The notes: generated by a model not told the origin, from the sequence alone. Positions 17,061-26,988 are shown, counted from the stretch's first letter. The stretch: DNA of 64,000 bases from Ectothiorhodospiraceae bacterium WFHF3C12 (GCA_013519935.1 JACDUA010000006.1:1-64000), one strand, 5' to 3'. Program-made: numbers and translations.

Positions 17061-18140
17061 ATGGGTTTAGGGCTTGGTGGCTTCGCTGCCACCTTCGGGG
17101 TGGCCGTGGCCGCGACGTTTCTATTGCGTCGGCTGGCCTGGCGGCTGGGTTGGGTTGATGTGCCTGGCGGCCGCAAGCAGCACGAGTCGCTCGTGCCGCC
17201 GGTGGGTGGGCTGAGCATCGGCTTGGCCGTCCTCATCGGTATCCTGGTTGTGGCGGATGCCGGTACCGTCGATGCGTCAATTTTGCCGTTGCTAGCCTGT
17301 CTCTTCTCGCTGGTTGCCCTTGGCGCCATTGACGATTTTCGTGGGTTGAGTGCCCGCTTGCGCCTGCTCGCTCACGTTGCAGCGGCGCTGCTGCTCGTGC
17401 TTTGGGGTGACCTCAGGATTACCACCCTTGGGACATTTTTGGGCGCCGAAGTCGAACTGGGGCTACTCGCTATACCGGTTACCGTTGTGTGCGTCGTGGG
17501 CTTCATAAATGCCCTCAACATGTTCGATGGTATAGATGGGCTCGCCGGCGGCTTTTCCCTGGTGTGTCTGCTGTGGTTGGCCATTGCCGCTCAGGTGGAT
17601 GCGGGCGGGACCGGCGTTGGCTTGCTGCTGCTCTTCGCCGCGGGCGTCGCGGGGTTCCTCCTGTTCAATCTGCGCCACCGGTTCCGCCGTAGGGCGACGG
17701 TTTTCCTGGGGGACGCCGGGTCGACGATGCTTGCCGTGGTGATCGCCTGGTATGCCATAAAGATCGGCGGGTCCGGGGAGGGCGCCATTCCGCCTTTGTC
17801 CTATGCTTGGCTTCTGGTCCTGCCGGTTATGGACATGATCAGTCTTACCATGCGGCGAATCCGTCGGGGCCACAGTCCTCTCCAGGCCGATCGTGAGCAT
17901 GTGCATCATGTCTTCATGCGGGCAGGCTATTCCCCGAGCGAGACGGCCTATATCCTGCTTGGCGCGACGGCCGTACTGGGCTCGTTCGGTCTGATCGCCG
18001 GACTGGCAGGCGTCCCGCAGACCGTACAGGCGCTGGGACTGCTCATCGTGTTCGGCCTGCACCACTACTTCATCACTCGGGCCTGGCGCACGATGAAGGT
18101 GCTCAAGCGGATGAGAGGCCCGCGTCGGTCTAACGCATAG
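17061..18140 (+). CDS. WecA-like UDP-sugar:undecaprenyl-phosphate sugar-1-phosphate transferase
   Basis: A 359-aa polytopic membrane protein of the MraY/WecA family, which starts a lipid-linked glycan by moving GlcNAc-1-phosphate or a similar sugar phosphate to undecaprenyl phosphate. Visible motifs are GAIDDF (88-93, catalytic aspartates), NALNMFDGIDGLAGG (150-164), FLGDAGS (215-221) and HVHHVFMRAG (280-289). About ten or eleven membrane segments are evident. The frame is also open from a TTG at 17022, but the ATG at 17061 puts the first membrane helix at the usual distance from the N terminus. The locus also has a WcaJ-like initiating enzyme at 27959, so two glycans or two routes may be served. 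Confidence 0.88.
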   Translation: MGLGLGGFAATFGVAVAATFLLRRLAWRLGWVDVPGGRKQHESLVPPVGGLSIGLAVLIGILVVADAGTVDASILPLLACLFSLVALGAIDDFRGLSARLRLLAHVAAALLLVLWGDLRITTLGTFLGAEVELGLLAIPVTVVCVVGFINALNMFDGIDGLAGGFSLVCLLWLAIAAQVDAGGTGVGLLLLFAAGVAGFLLFNLRHRFRRRATVFLGDAGSTMLAVVIAWYAIKIGGSGEGAIPPLSYAWLLVLPVMDMISLTMRRIRRGHSPLQADREHVHHVFMRAGYSPSETAYILLGATAVLGSFGLIAGLAGVPQTVQALGLLIVFGLHHYFITRAWRTMKVLKRMRGPRRSNA

Positions 18141-18485
18141 TCGAGCGCACATGCGTCCGCACTGGACCGGTAATCCGTAGAAGCGAACGCTTTCCCGCAC
18201 GTTGGACCGCTCACTGTTGAATCCTGCTGGCCGGCTACGTCCCCAGGGGGAGCGACAAATACGTCATGGTTCACCGAGCCACAGCCTGTCTCTTGATGCC
18301 GCAGGAGGCCGGCTGCGAACTGGTGTTCGGTATCAGGGCAGGCAAGCCTCCTGGCGACTACGGGCAACTCGACGCCGGAACCCTGGCCGCACACACCGGC
18401 ACAAGACGGACAATCCCGGTATGATGAGCCCCGCGCCCACGCCGCCAGTCGTCCGATTTTTTCAATCAGAAAGTTACGCGATCGC
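18141..18485. other. Gap without a recognised gene
   Basis: About 345 bases between the WecA-like gene and a methyltransferase. One + strand frame (18202-18489) is open but has no start signal and no recognisable protein. I see no REP units and no clear terminator here. Confidence 0.4.
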
Positions 18486-19211
18486 ATGAAGCTGCATCAA
18501 ATACCCTACAAGGTCGCCAAGAAGACAGCCGATCACCTGTTCTGGATGGTAGGATTCGATCGCATCTCCCGTGCTCGAATAACCCGCCGCGGCGAGCTAC
18601 GGGAGATTGGTAGCAAATACGGCGGCTGGGTTGTGCCGGCAGACTTATTCGATGAGCGTTCGATCTGCTACTGCGTGGGTTGCGGCGAGGATATCAGCTT
18701 CGATCTGGGGTTGGTGGAGCAGTTCGGCTGCGACGTCTATGGGTTCGATCCGACGCCGCGCGCCGTAGCGCACGTCAAGCAGGTCGCAAGGGACCTGAGC
18801 AAGTACCATTTCCATGAAGTGGGTCTGTGGGATCGGAAGGATACGCTTAAGTTCTATGCCCCGAGGGTGGCGGAGCACGTTTCACACTCGCTCCTGAATC
18901 TGCAGAAGACCGATGAATACATCACCGTACCGGTAGACCGCCTCAAACATGTAATGGCGGATCTTGGTCACGAACGGCTGGATCTGTTGAAGCTCGACAT
19001 CGAGGGCGCCGAGTACAAGGTGATCGAGTCGGTTCTGGAAGACCGCATCGATATACGTGTCCTGTGCATCGAATATGACGAGTGCTTCAATCCGTTGGAC
19101 CGGCATTACAAGAGCCGTATCAGGGAGTCAGTGCACCGTCTGATGGCAAACGGCTATGCGCTGGTGCATACGCAGGGGAGTGGCAACTACACGTTCATCC
19201 GCGAAACCTGA
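18486..19211 (+). CDS. FkbM-family methyltransferase
   Basis: A 241-aa protein with FkbM-type methyltransferase features: SICYCVGCGEDISFD (59-73) as the SAM-binding loop, VYGFDPTPRA (84-93) as the acidic loop, and RLDLLKLDIEGAEYKVIESV (164-183) as the diagnostic segment. Family members methylate hydroxyls of sugars or lipids. It follows the WecA-like gene after a gap of about 345 bases and precedes another methyltransferase-like gene. It is distinct in sequence from the FkbM proteins at 13273 and 22672, so these are not recent duplicates. Confidence 0.8.
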   Translation: MKLHQIPYKVAKKTADHLFWMVGFDRISRARITRRGELREIGSKYGGWVVPADLFDERSICYCVGCGEDISFDLGLVEQFGCDVYGFDPTPRAVAHVKQVARDLSKYHFHEVGLWDRKDTLKFYAPRVAEHVSHSLLNLQKTDEYITVPVDRLKHVMADLGHERLDLLKLDIEGAEYKVIESVLEDRIDIRVLCIEYDECFNPLDRHYKSRIRESVHRLMANGYALVHTQGSGNYTFIRET

Positions 19212-19413
19212 TCCCATCGCGTCGCGCCCCGCCACCTGAACTGGCTCACCATGGCAGTCGACTTCACGGGCTGTATGCGCGGCAGGCGCTGACGTGACCG
19301 GCCGGCTCGTTTTGGTCTCGACCGGGTAATCAGTAAGAATACACGCCCGGTGGGCTGCGTCGGCGAACTTGGCCCGCTCATGCCCACGTGCTCGACAAAA
19401 GCGGAAACATTGC

Positions 19414-20067
19414 ATGCCCAGGCTGGCTGAAATCCTACGCGACGGCATCCCGGATCACTGGACGTGGAAGTACGTGCGGGACCGCACACGTGACATCGTG
19501 CAGCGTCGTCGTCACCCCACCGATCCCTGGATTGTGCCGTCGGCCACGGAGTTGCTGGACAAGGTCTTGATGCCCGGTGACGTTGTCTTCGAGTTCGGCT
19601 CCGGGCGCAGCACTCTCTGGTTCGCCGCGCGACTGTCGAAAGTTGTCAGCGTCGAGCACGACCCCCTGTGGTATGAACATTCGCGAAAGCTCGTCGAGGA
19701 GGCGGGGCGTAGCAATGTCGAGCTCCACCTGTGTCCCTCGCCACCGACGGTGGACGGTTACGTGGCGCCGCTTGCCGAACACGCCGACGAATCGTTCGAC
19801 TTGGTATTGGTGGACGGGTTGTACCGCGCCGAATGTGCTGAGTTGGCCATCAGGAAGTTGCGGGCAGGCGGGCTGTTGGTCATAGACAACGTCGAGCGCT
19901 TCTTCCCCTGCGATTCCTCGTCGCCTGAGGCGATCGGGAACAGCGAGAACAGTATCCCGGCGGATTGGCGTGCGCTCTGGGCCGAATTGCGCCAGTGGCG
20001 GCGTTACTGGGTGAGCAATGGCGTCACGCATACTGCGGTGTTCTGGAAGCCTGCCGAACGCGGATAG
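19414..20067 (+). CDS. Class I SAM methyltransferase-like protein
   Basis: A 217-aa protein with a methyltransferase fold. VVFEFGSGRSTLWFA (57-71) is motif I and VVSVEHD (77-83) is the acidic loop. FDLVLVDGLYRAECAE and AGGLLVIDNVERF follow, with the family's DNVE ending of strand 5. I start at the ATG at 19414, which gives the natural N terminus MPRLAEIL; upstream codons in the same frame are arginine-rich and look non-coding. Proteins of this type occur in polysaccharide loci but their substrates are mostly unknown. It is followed after 18 bases by the flippase gene. Confidence 0.7.
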   Translation: MPRLAEILRDGIPDHWTWKYVRDRTRDIVQRRRHPTDPWIVPSATELLDKVLMPGDVVFEFGSGRSTLWFAARLSKVVSVEHDPLWYEHSRKLVEEAGRSNVELHLCPSPPTVDGYVAPLAEHADESFDLVLVDGLYRAECAELAIRKLRAGGLLVIDNVERFFPCDSSSPEAIGNSENSIPADWRALWAELRQWRRYWVSNGVTHTAVFWKPAERG

Positions 20068-20085
20068 GATCGGAACCGTGAACCA

Positions 20086-21459
20086 GTGTATCGAAGGCGA
20101 GAGGTTGGGGAGGTGGCTCCGGCGATTGAGCGCCTCGGCGACGCCGAGTCCGTGCCGTCGTCCATGTGCCGTGCGGTTTTACCCATGCTCAGGATGAAAG
20201 CCATGGCGGGCATTGCTTTGGAACAGGGACTGTTCGGCGGCGCAGTACTGCTTTTCCATCTTGTGGCGGCCGGCGATCTGGGCACGGTGAACTACGGTGT
20301 GCTGTCGGCATTGCTGGCGCTGTTCGGTTTGGTGCTGGCCACTGCTCAGGGTCTTTGTGTCGAGCCGGCCCTGGCGCTTGCACCGTTGAGCGCGAAGGCC
20401 CGGCCCGCCATCCGCCGCCTGTGCGAGGCGCGCGCGACCCTGGTGCTGTTCGTGGGGATCACGCTCGTAATCGGCGTCGGGTGGGTCATCGGGAGTGAGA
20501 TTACAGCTGCGGCAACACCCTGGCTCTTCTGGCCGGGTCTGATGCTGTTCGGTCTCATGTCGGTCAATCGTCGATTCCGCTACCTGGATCCGGCGCCGTG
20601 GCGGTTGATCGTTGAAACTGCACTATTCGCGGTACTTGCAGTGGCCGGGGTTATGGTTGTCCTGCCGGGTGTTCCACAACCGACGGCCGCCACGTCCATC
20701 CTTGGTGCCGGCGCGGCGGCCGGCGCCCTGGCGATCCTCGCGCGGGTGCTGTTTCCGAGGCATGGCGGCGTCGATATCTCGGCTCATGTCCCGGATATAC
20801 GTTCGCGCCTGTGGCGGTACGGCGGGTGGGCTGCTCTGGCCAGTTGGGCGGCCTGGGTGCCGGCGGGCTATTTCATACTGTTTCTCGGTGCCGTGGGCCT
20901 GCCGGACAGCGCCGCGCACGTTCGCGCGGAATTCAATCTGGTGTTGCCCGCGCTCCAGGTGGGCGCCGCGCTCGCCGCATACCTGGTGCCGCGTCTGGTG
21001 GCGCTGCCGGACGACGGCACGCGAGAACGACATTTTCTGTTGATTACCGCGCTGTTCACTGCCTGTGGAGCGGTCTACAGCGGCTTACTGATCGGGTTCG
21101 CAGAGCCACTGTTCGAGGTGGTCTACGGTGAAGACTTCCGCCCGCACAACGTAACGGCCGTCGCTGTCGGTCTCATCCCTTTCTGGGTTGCCCTTATCAG
21201 CGCCGGTGGCTGTTACCTCAAGGCACGCGAGAGCGTCAAACTCATCACGTTCGCCTACCTGGCTGGCGCGGTCGTCGCACTTGGGCCAGGCAGCGTGCTG
21301 ACCTGGGCAACCGGTGAAGTCGGCGGGGCCGCTAGCATGAGCGGTACTTTCTGCATTGTCGCCGTAATCGTCGCAGCCACGGCTATCGGGCTCGCCGTCC
21401 AGCGGTTGCGCAACGTGTCGCCCGCTGTGGCTAGTGGAAGTGGTGGTCCCATCAGATGA
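20086..21459 (+). CDS. Wzx-like polysaccharide flippase (MOP superfamily)
   Basis: A 457-aa protein made of about 12 hydrophobic segments with short polar loops, the pattern of O-antigen and exopolysaccharide flippases. After an N-terminal cytoplasmic stretch it has GIALEQGLFGGAVLLFHLVA and then paired helices to the C terminus. The charged periplasmic/cytoplasmic loop RFRYLDPAPWRL is typical of the family. It would move the undecaprenyl-linked repeat unit across the inner membrane. It starts at GTG 20086 and overlaps the open frame, though not the chosen start, of the next glycosyltransferase. Sequence conservation in this family is low, so the assignment rests on topology and context. Confidence 0.7.
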   Translation: MYRRREVGEVAPAIERLGDAESVPSSMCRAVLPMLRMKAMAGIALEQGLFGGAVLLFHLVAAGDLGTVNYGVLSALLALFGLVLATAQGLCVEPALALAPLSAKARPAIRRLCEARATLVLFVGITLVIGVGWVIGSEITAAATPWLFWPGLMLFGLMSVNRRFRYLDPAPWRLIVETALFAVLAVAGVMVVLPGVPQPTAATSILGAGAAAGALAILARVLFPRHGGVDISAHVPDIRSRLWRYGGWAALASWAAWVPAGYFILFLGAVGLPDSAAHVRAEFNLVLPALQVGAALAAYLVPRLVALPDDGTRERHFLLITALFTACGAVYSGLLIGFAEPLFEVVYGEDFRPHNVTAVAVGLIPFWVALISAGGCYLKARESVKLITFAYLAGAVVALGPGSVLTWATGEVGGAASMSGTFCIVAVIVAATAIGLAVQRLRNVSPAVASGSGGPIR

Positions 21460-21469
21460 AAGAGGCCGT

Positions 21470-22615
21470 ATGTCGAAGGCGTCGATGAGACCGCTGGTGG
21501 TCTACTGGAACAATATCCCGTCACCCTATATGGTCGACCGCTTCAATGCTCTTGCCGAGCGGGCGGACGGCTTCGATTTCGAGGTTTGGTTCAATGACCG
21601 CATCGAGCCGGACCGCAGCTGGATTGTTGATGAACGGAGCTGGCGTTTCCGATACCGCTATCTGCCCGTGACAACGCTGTTCGGCCGCCGGCTTCATTGG
21701 CCCGCGCCCCTTCTGGTGGGCCCGCCTCCGGCGCTGCTCGTAAGTCTGTACGCTGAACCCGTCTTTGTGTTCGGGTGGCTGCTGGCGCGACTTCGCGGGG
21801 CCAGAACAGCCTTTCGCGTCCTTGCGACATATGACCGTTGGGTTGCGCGTAGCCGATTGAAGGATTCGGTCAAACGCTTCCTGTTCAGGCGGGTGGATGC
21901 CGTGGAAACGCCGGGCCAGGACGGGAAGCGCTTTGCCGAGCGATACGGCGTGCCAGGAGATCGCGTGTTTATCGCGACCCACACCGTAGACGTGGACCAC
22001 TATGCCGGAGCCAGTGAGGCGGCGCGGGCCAACCGGTACGCTCTGCGCACCGAGCTCGGTGTCTCGGGGGTGACGTTTATTTACGTTGGCCGGCTTTGGT
22101 GGGGCAAGGGGCTCGGTACTCTGCTCGATGCCTTTGAGAGGGTGCAGCAAGCGGGTCGCACCGACACCAGTCTATTGCTCGTCGGCGATGGCGCCGAGGA
22201 GGAGAGACTGCGGCAAACTTGCGCCGAGCGCGGGCTGCACGGGGTGGTATTCGCGGGATTCCAACAGAAGGAACAACTGCCGCGCTGCTATGCCGCGGCC
22301 GATGTGTTCGTCTTTCCCACCCTCGGTGACCCGTACGGACTCGTGGTCGACGAGGCGATGGCCTGTTCGCTTCCGGTGATATCCAGTGACGCCGCGGGAG
22401 AAATACACGACCGTGTCGTGGATGGCGAGAACGGTTTCGTCGTGCCCGCAGAGGACATTGAGGCGCTGGCGAAGCGCATGTTGGAACTCGCGGACGATGC
22501 AGATTCCCGCCAGCGGATGGGACGGGCATCCGCACGGCAGGTGCGGACTCATACGCCGGAACAGTGGGCGACGGACTTCTTGCGCATCGTGCGGGACCTG
22601 GTGCCGGGTGCGTGA
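21470..22615 (+). CDS. GT4-family glycosyltransferase
   Basis: A 381-aa glycosyltransferase. The acceptor half begins PLVVYWNNIPSPYMVDRFN, a pattern seen in transferases that act on lipid-linked intermediates. The donor half has FIYVGRLWWGKGLGTLLDAF (about 203-222), LLLVGDGAEEERL and FPTLGDPYGLVVDEAMACS, where the first acidic residue of E-x7-E is an aspartate (D287 and E295). I start at the ATG at 21470 with AGAGG four bases upstream; the frame is also open from 21434 inside the flippase gene. Ten bases separate it from the flippase stop, so the two genes are probably cotranscribed. Confidence 0.88.
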   Translation: MSKASMRPLVVYWNNIPSPYMVDRFNALAERADGFDFEVWFNDRIEPDRSWIVDERSWRFRYRYLPVTTLFGRRLHWPAPLLVGPPPALLVSLYAEPVFVFGWLLARLRGARTAFRVLATYDRWVARSRLKDSVKRFLFRRVDAVETPGQDGKRFAERYGVPGDRVFIATHTVDVDHYAGASEAARANRYALRTELGVSGVTFIYVGRLWWGKGLGTLLDAFERVQQAGRTDTSLLLVGDGAEEERLRQTCAERGLHGVVFAGFQQKEQLPRCYAAADVFVFPTLGDPYGLVVDEAMACSLPVISSDAAGEIHDRVVDGENGFVVPAEDIEALAKRMLELADDADSRQRMGRASARQVRTHTPEQWATDFLRIVRDLVPGA

Positions 22616-22671
22616 AACGGCGTCGAAGGCCTGCCGATCAAGGGAATCATCGTTTTATTACAGGAGCCGTT

Positions 22672-23409
22672 TTGAACAAGCTGGCGAAGCTGCTTTCCGT
22701 TATGGCCGTGGGTCGTTGCCGGCGGGCGCTGCTACGGTACGGCGTGGCAGCGGGCGTGGAGCACTTCCCCGTGCTGCGCGCCCTGTCGGTTGATACCGTA
22801 CTCGACATCGGGGCGAATCGGGGCCAGTTCGCGCTCGCGGTACGGGCGAGTCTGCCTGGGGCGCGAGTGGTTTCCTTTGAGCCTCTGGATGTGCCGGCGC
22901 AACGTTTCGAGGCCGTCTTCGCGGCGGACCCGCTCGTTACGTTGCATCGAACCGCCATTGGGCCTCAGAGCGAGCAAACCCGGATCCATGTGTCGGCTCG
23001 GGATGATTCTTCCTCGCTCTTACCGATTTCTGATCTTCAGGACGAGCTGTTTCCGGGCACGGCCGAGACGGCCGTCGAGCAGATCCGCGTGGCGCCTCTC
23101 GAGACCTACCTTTCTGCGGCGGATATCGCCACCCCGTCGCTACTGAAACTGGATGTGCAGGGGTACGAGCTGGAGGCCTTGAAAGGGTGCGAAAGCCTGT
23201 TGGGCCACATGGATCACGTCTATGCGGAATGTTCCTTCGTGGAGCTCTATACCGGACAGGCCTTGGCGGACGAGATTATCGGTTGGCTGCGTGGGCGCGG
23301 CTATGCCGTCAGAGGCGTCTACAACCTCACGTATAATGAGGCTGGTCAAGCTATCCAGGGAGATTTCCTGTTCTCTCGTGACGGCTCCGGGCCGCAGCGG
23401 GTGCATTGA
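22672..23409 (+). CDS. FkbM-family methyltransferase
   Basis: A 245-aa methyltransferase with TVLDIGANRGQFALAVR (about 42-58) as SAM-binding loop, VVSFEPLD as acidic loop and SLLKLDVQGYELEALKG as the FkbM hallmark. It starts at a TTG (22672) with CAGGAG five bases before it; the longer frame from 22564 runs inside the previous gene. The last four bases overlap the first codon of the WcaI-like gene, implying translational coupling. The likely reaction is O-methylation of a sugar in the repeat unit. Confidence 0.85.
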   Translation: MNKLAKLLSVMAVGRCRRALLRYGVAAGVEHFPVLRALSVDTVLDIGANRGQFALAVRASLPGARVVSFEPLDVPAQRFEAVFAADPLVTLHRTAIGPQSEQTRIHVSARDDSSSLLPISDLQDELFPGTAETAVEQIRVAPLETYLSAADIATPSLLKLDVQGYELEALKGCESLLGHMDHVYAECSFVELYTGQALADEIIGWLRGRGYAVRGVYNLTYNEAGQAIQGDFLFSRDGSGPQRVH

Positions 23410-24650
23410 TGCGTATCCTTATCCACGCGATCAATTTCTCGCCGGAGCTGACCGGGTGTGGCAAATACACGGGTGAGATGGCCGAATGGCTGGCCGGAGA
23501 GGGGCACGAGGTGCGGGTGGTGACGGCACCGCCCTATTACCCGGACTGGCGCGTTTGGTCGGGTTATTCCAGCGTATCGTATCGCCACGAACGCCACGAA
23601 CGCCACGAAGGTCTGCGAGTCTGGCGTTGTCCCCTCTGGGTACCCCGGCGTCCCGGCAGTCTGGCACGGATCATTCACCTTGCCAGTTTCGCGTTGAGTA
23701 GCCTGCCGGTGATGCTTTGTCAGGTCTTCTGGCGAGCGGAGCTGGTCATCGTAGTCGCGCCCACGATTCTGTGTGCCCCGGCCGCTTGGCTGGCCGCGCG
23801 GTTCAGCGGTAGCCCCTGCTGGTTGCATGTTCAGGATTTCGAACTGGATGTCGCTATGGGGCTAGCCGGCGTTGGAAGATCCCAAACGAGACGCATCACG
23901 GGCAGGATCGAGCGGTACCTCATGCGTCGTTTCGATGTCGTGTCCACGATATCGGAGCGCATGTTGTCACGCCTCGCGGATAAGGGGGTGGATCCCGAGT
24001 CGCGGGCATTGTTCCCAAACTGGGTGGATACCGGCAGCATTTTCCCACTTGACGGCCCGAGCCCAATGCGCCAGGAACTGGGAATAGGGATGGATCAGGT
24101 CGTAGTCCTGTATGCCGGTAATATGGGGCGAAAGCAGGGGCTAGAGATCCTCATCGAAGCGGCACGGGCGCTGGAAGGTGACTCCAGCATTACTTTCGTG
24201 CTGGCAGGTGCCGGCGCGGCGCGGGAAGAACTAGAAGAGGCGGCCAGGGAACTGACGAATATTCGGTGGTTGCCGCTGCAACCAATAGAGAGGCTGAACC
24301 AACTCCTCAACTTGGCGGACATTCACGTGTTGCCGCAGCGTGCCGACGCGGCGGACCTGGTGATGCCTTCCAAACTCACCGGTATGCTTGCCAGCGGTAG
24401 GGCTGTGGTCGCAACCGCAGCGCCAGGAACCCAGGTGGCGCGCGTTGTCGAACCCTGCGGTGAAGTAGTCTCTCCGGGTTCATCCCAGGAACTAGCTGGG
24501 GCATTGCGTGCCCTGGCGGTAGACGAAGCGCGGCGGCAGGAGCTGGGCCGAAAGGCGCGGGACTATGCCGTGGACGCGCTCGGCCAGCATTCGGTGCTCG
24601 CCGGGTTCGTCAGTCGTGCCCGTGAATTGGTGAATCATGGCCGCCCCTGA
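23406..24650 (+). CDS. WcaI-like colanic-acid-type glycosyltransferase
   Basis: A 414-aa GT4 protein of the WcaI type. It opens MRILIHAINFSPELTGCGKY (2-21), has TAPPYYPDWRVW, GLRVWRCPLWVP, then YAGNMGRKQGLEILIEAA and ADLVMPSKLTGMLASGRAVV, all typical of the family. WcaI adds fucose in colanic acid assembly, which fits the gmd and fcl genes downstream. Odd point: residues 60-68 are three exact RHE repeats, encoded by three perfect 9-base tandem units (23583-23609) inserted where other members have a short variable loop. The frame is kept, so the protein is probably functional. Confidence 0.85.
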   Translation: MMRILIHAINFSPELTGCGKYTGEMAEWLAGEGHEVRVVTAPPYYPDWRVWSGYSSVSYRHERHERHEGLRVWRCPLWVPRRPGSLARIIHLASFALSSLPVMLCQVFWRAELVIVVAPTILCAPAAWLAARFSGSPCWLHVQDFELDVAMGLAGVGRSQTRRITGRIERYLMRRFDVVSTISERMLSRLADKGVDPESRALFPNWVDTGSIFPLDGPSPMRQELGIGMDQVVVLYAGNMGRKQGLEILIEAARALEGDSSITFVLAGAGAAREELEEAARELTNIRWLPLQPIERLNQLLNLADIHVLPQRADAADLVMPSKLTGMLASGRAVVATAAPGTQVARVVEPCGEVVSPGSSQELAGALRALAVDEARRQELGRKARDYAVDALGQHSVLAGFVSRARELVNHGRP

Positions 24651-24691
24651 GTTTGGCAAGCGGGCGCGCTGCGATAGCTTGATCTCCTCCG

Positions 24692-25834
24692 GTGGCAGAC
24701 CGTGCGATGAGTGCTGAAGGTCGCGACATCGGGCGGCGAATTGTAATGGTGGGTGCCTTCCCGCCGCCGCTACACGGCATGTCGGCGGTCAATGATGCGG
24801 TTTACCGGGCATTGTCGGAACAGGGGGCAGGGGTGACCGTCATCGACGTGGCCGCCGAGTCGCTGAACCGAGCCCTGACCGCAAGGCTGAAGCGGTTCCC
24901 CCGAATCCTGAACGGCTTGTTCCGGCTTGCCACGACGAAGGAGTTTCGCGGTCAGACGTTATACATGAGCGTCTCTGGGGGCCTTGGACAACTGTACGAA
25001 ACCCTGTTCGCCTGCGTGGGGCGTGCGCGCGGAATGCGTTTGTTCCTGCATCACCACAGCTATGCCTATCTGGGTCGGTTCAACCCGGTTACGGCGATGC
25101 TGGTTGGAGTGGCCGGCCCGAATGCTACGCATATCCTGCTATCGCCCGGGATGGCTGAGCGGTTGACCCGAATCTACCCAGCCGTTCGCCGGGCGTTGGC
25201 AGTTTCCAACGCGGTATTCCTGGTACGGGATGAGCCGGTTAAGGCAATGCCCCGTCAGCGAATGCGGGTAATGGGGTTCATGGGCAATATCGCCGATGAA
25301 AAAGGGATCTTCGAGTTTCTGGATCTGATGGCTGCGTGTCAGGCCGAAGGGCTAGATATCGCCGCGAAGATAGCAGGCCCGTTTCAGGATCGGCATACAG
25401 AGGACCGCGTGCGCGTTGCGATTGCGAAACTACCCGGCGTCGAGTACGTCGGTCCGAAATACGGTCCAGAGAAGGAACGGTTCTTCTCGGAGATTGACGT
25501 CCTGGTATTTCCCACCCTCTACAGGAATGAGGCGGAACCCGTCGTAAGCCACGAGTCGATGTCCCGCTCTGTGCCGGTAGTTGCGTATGGACGCGGCGCC
25601 ATCCCGGAGATCGTCGACGATAGCTGCGGCTTGGTGGTCGACCCTGAACGGGAGTTCGTGGCGCCGGCTCTAGAACGTCTCAAGTACTGGCGTGAGAATC
25701 CGCAACGCTTTCAGGATGTGTCGGAACAGGCGGCACGACGATTCAGGGAACTTGTCGCGGCCAACGAGCGTCGATGGCAGGATGTATGTGCCGACATGGT
25801 CGGTGGATTCCCTGTTGGTCGCCGAAGTTTCTAG
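24692..25834 (+). CDS. GT4-family glycosyltransferase
   Basis: A 380-aa glycosyltransferase. The N-terminal half has IVMVGAFPPPLHGMSAVNDAV (17-37), the glycine-rich acceptor loop, and the donor half has VMGFMGNIADEKGIFEFLDL, KIAGPFQDR, VEYVGPKYGPEKERFF and FPTLYRNEAEPVVSHESMSRSVPVV. It may start at GTG 24692 or ATG 24707; neither has a strong Shine-Dalgarno. It is the last glycosyltransferase before the nucleotide-sugar genes. Substrate unknown. Confidence 0.85.
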   Translation: MADRAMSAEGRDIGRRIVMVGAFPPPLHGMSAVNDAVYRALSEQGAGVTVIDVAAESLNRALTARLKRFPRILNGLFRLATTKEFRGQTLYMSVSGGLGQLYETLFACVGRARGMRLFLHHHSYAYLGRFNPVTAMLVGVAGPNATHILLSPGMAERLTRIYPAVRRALAVSNAVFLVRDEPVKAMPRQRMRVMGFMGNIADEKGIFEFLDLMAACQAEGLDIAAKIAGPFQDRHTEDRVRVAIAKLPGVEYVGPKYGPEKERFFSEIDVLVFPTLYRNEAEPVVSHESMSRSVPVVAYGRGAIPEIVDDSCGLVVDPEREFVAPALERLKYWRENPQRFQDVSEQAARRFRELVAANERRWQDVCADMVGGFPVGRRSF

Positions 25835-25899
25835 GTATCTCTTACCAGGAGCGAAGTGTTCGATGATAGCCCTCCACGGAAGCAGTATCTGAATAAGCG

Positions 25900-26988
25900 A
25901 TGGAAAAGAAGGCGCTGATAACGGGCATCACGGGCCAGGACGGCATGTACCTGTCTGAGCTGCTGCTCTCGAAAGGCTACGAAGTGCACGGCATCAAACG
26001 CCGTGCGTCGCTTTTCAACACGGATCGTATCGATCATCTGTATCAGGATCCGCACGAGTCCGGGCGTCGCCTGATACTGCATTACGGCGATCTCACGGAT
26101 GCCACGAACCTGATCCGGATCGTTCAGGAAGTGCAGCCGGACGAAATCTACAACCTCGCGGCCCAGAGTCACGTTCAGGTGTCGTTCGAAACACCGGAGT
26201 ACACGGCCAACTCTGATGCGCTGGGAACGCTGCGGTTGCTGGAGGCGATCCGTCTGCTAGGTCTGGGCGACCGGGTGCGCTTCTATCAGGCTTCGACCTC
26301 TGAGTTGTACGGCAAGGTTCAGGAGACGCCCCAGACCGAGCAAACACCGTTCTATCCGCGCTCGCCCTACGCGGCGGCGAAGCTTTACGCGTACTGGGTG
26401 ACGGTGAATTATCGCGAGGCCTACGGCCTCTATGCCTGTAACGGCATTCTGTTCAACCACGAGTCACCGGTTCGTGGTGAAACCTTCGTAACTCGCAAGA
26501 TCACACGGGGTCTGGCACGCATGAAACTTGGCCTGCAGGACCGGCTCTATCTCGGAAACCTGGATGCCAGGCGCGACTGGGGGCACGCACGGGACTACGT
26601 TGATGCGATGTGGCGGATGCTGCAGCAGGAAGAGCCCGAGGACTTCGTCATCGCCACCGGAGCACAGTATTCGGTGCGTGATTTCGTCCAGAGTGCCGCG
26701 GGGGAACTGGGAATGCAGCTGCGGTGGGAAGGCGAGGGGGTGAACGAGCAAGGCGTGGACACGGCGAGCGGCGAAGCGCTCGTGCTGGTCGATCCGCGTT
26801 ACTTCCGACCCACCGAGGTGGATACGCTGCTCGGCGATTCCAGCAAGGCCCGAGAGCGGCTCGGCTGGCGTCCGAAGGTGGGATTCGACGACCTTGTTCG
26901 CGAAATGGTGAGCGAGGACCTCGAGGCCGCGCGACGCGACGCGCTGGTCAAGCGGGAAGGCTATCGGACGCTAAACCGTTATGAATAA
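25900..26988 (+). CDS. gmd: GDP-mannose 4,6-dehydratase
   Basis: Converts GDP-D-mannose to GDP-4-keto-6-deoxy-D-mannose, the first step to GDP-L-fucose. The 362-aa protein is full length. It has the NADP-binding loop TGITGQDG (8-15), the catalytic T133 and E135 in STSELYG, the Y157-xxx-K161 pair in [11 protein letters not shown], and [18 protein letters not shown]. It overlaps the next gene by 8 bases (ATGAATAA), so the two enzymes are made together. GDP-mannose is presumably supplied by the manC product encoded at 38.6-40.0 kb. Confidence 0.97.
   Translation: MEKKALITGITGQDGMYLSELLLSKGYEVHGIKRRASLFNTDRIDHLYQDPHESGRRLILHYGDLTDATNLIRIVQEVQPDEIYNLAAQSHVQVSFETPEYTANSDALGTLRLLEAIRLLGLGDRVRFYQASTSELYGKVQETPQTEQTPFYPRSPYAAAKLYAYWVTVNYREAYGLYACNGILFNHESPVRGETFVTRKITRGLARMKLGLQDRLYLGNLDARRDWGHARDYVDAMWRMLQQEEPEDFVIATGAQYSVRDFVQSAAGELGMQLRWEGEGVNEQGVDTASGEALVLVDPRYFRPTEVDTLLGDSSKARERLGWRPKVGFDDLVREMVSEDLEAARRDALVKREGYRTLNRYE

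Noticed and set aside
18202..18489. 95-aa open frame before the FkbM gene
   Set aside because: Arginine-rich translation without start signal or family resemblance.
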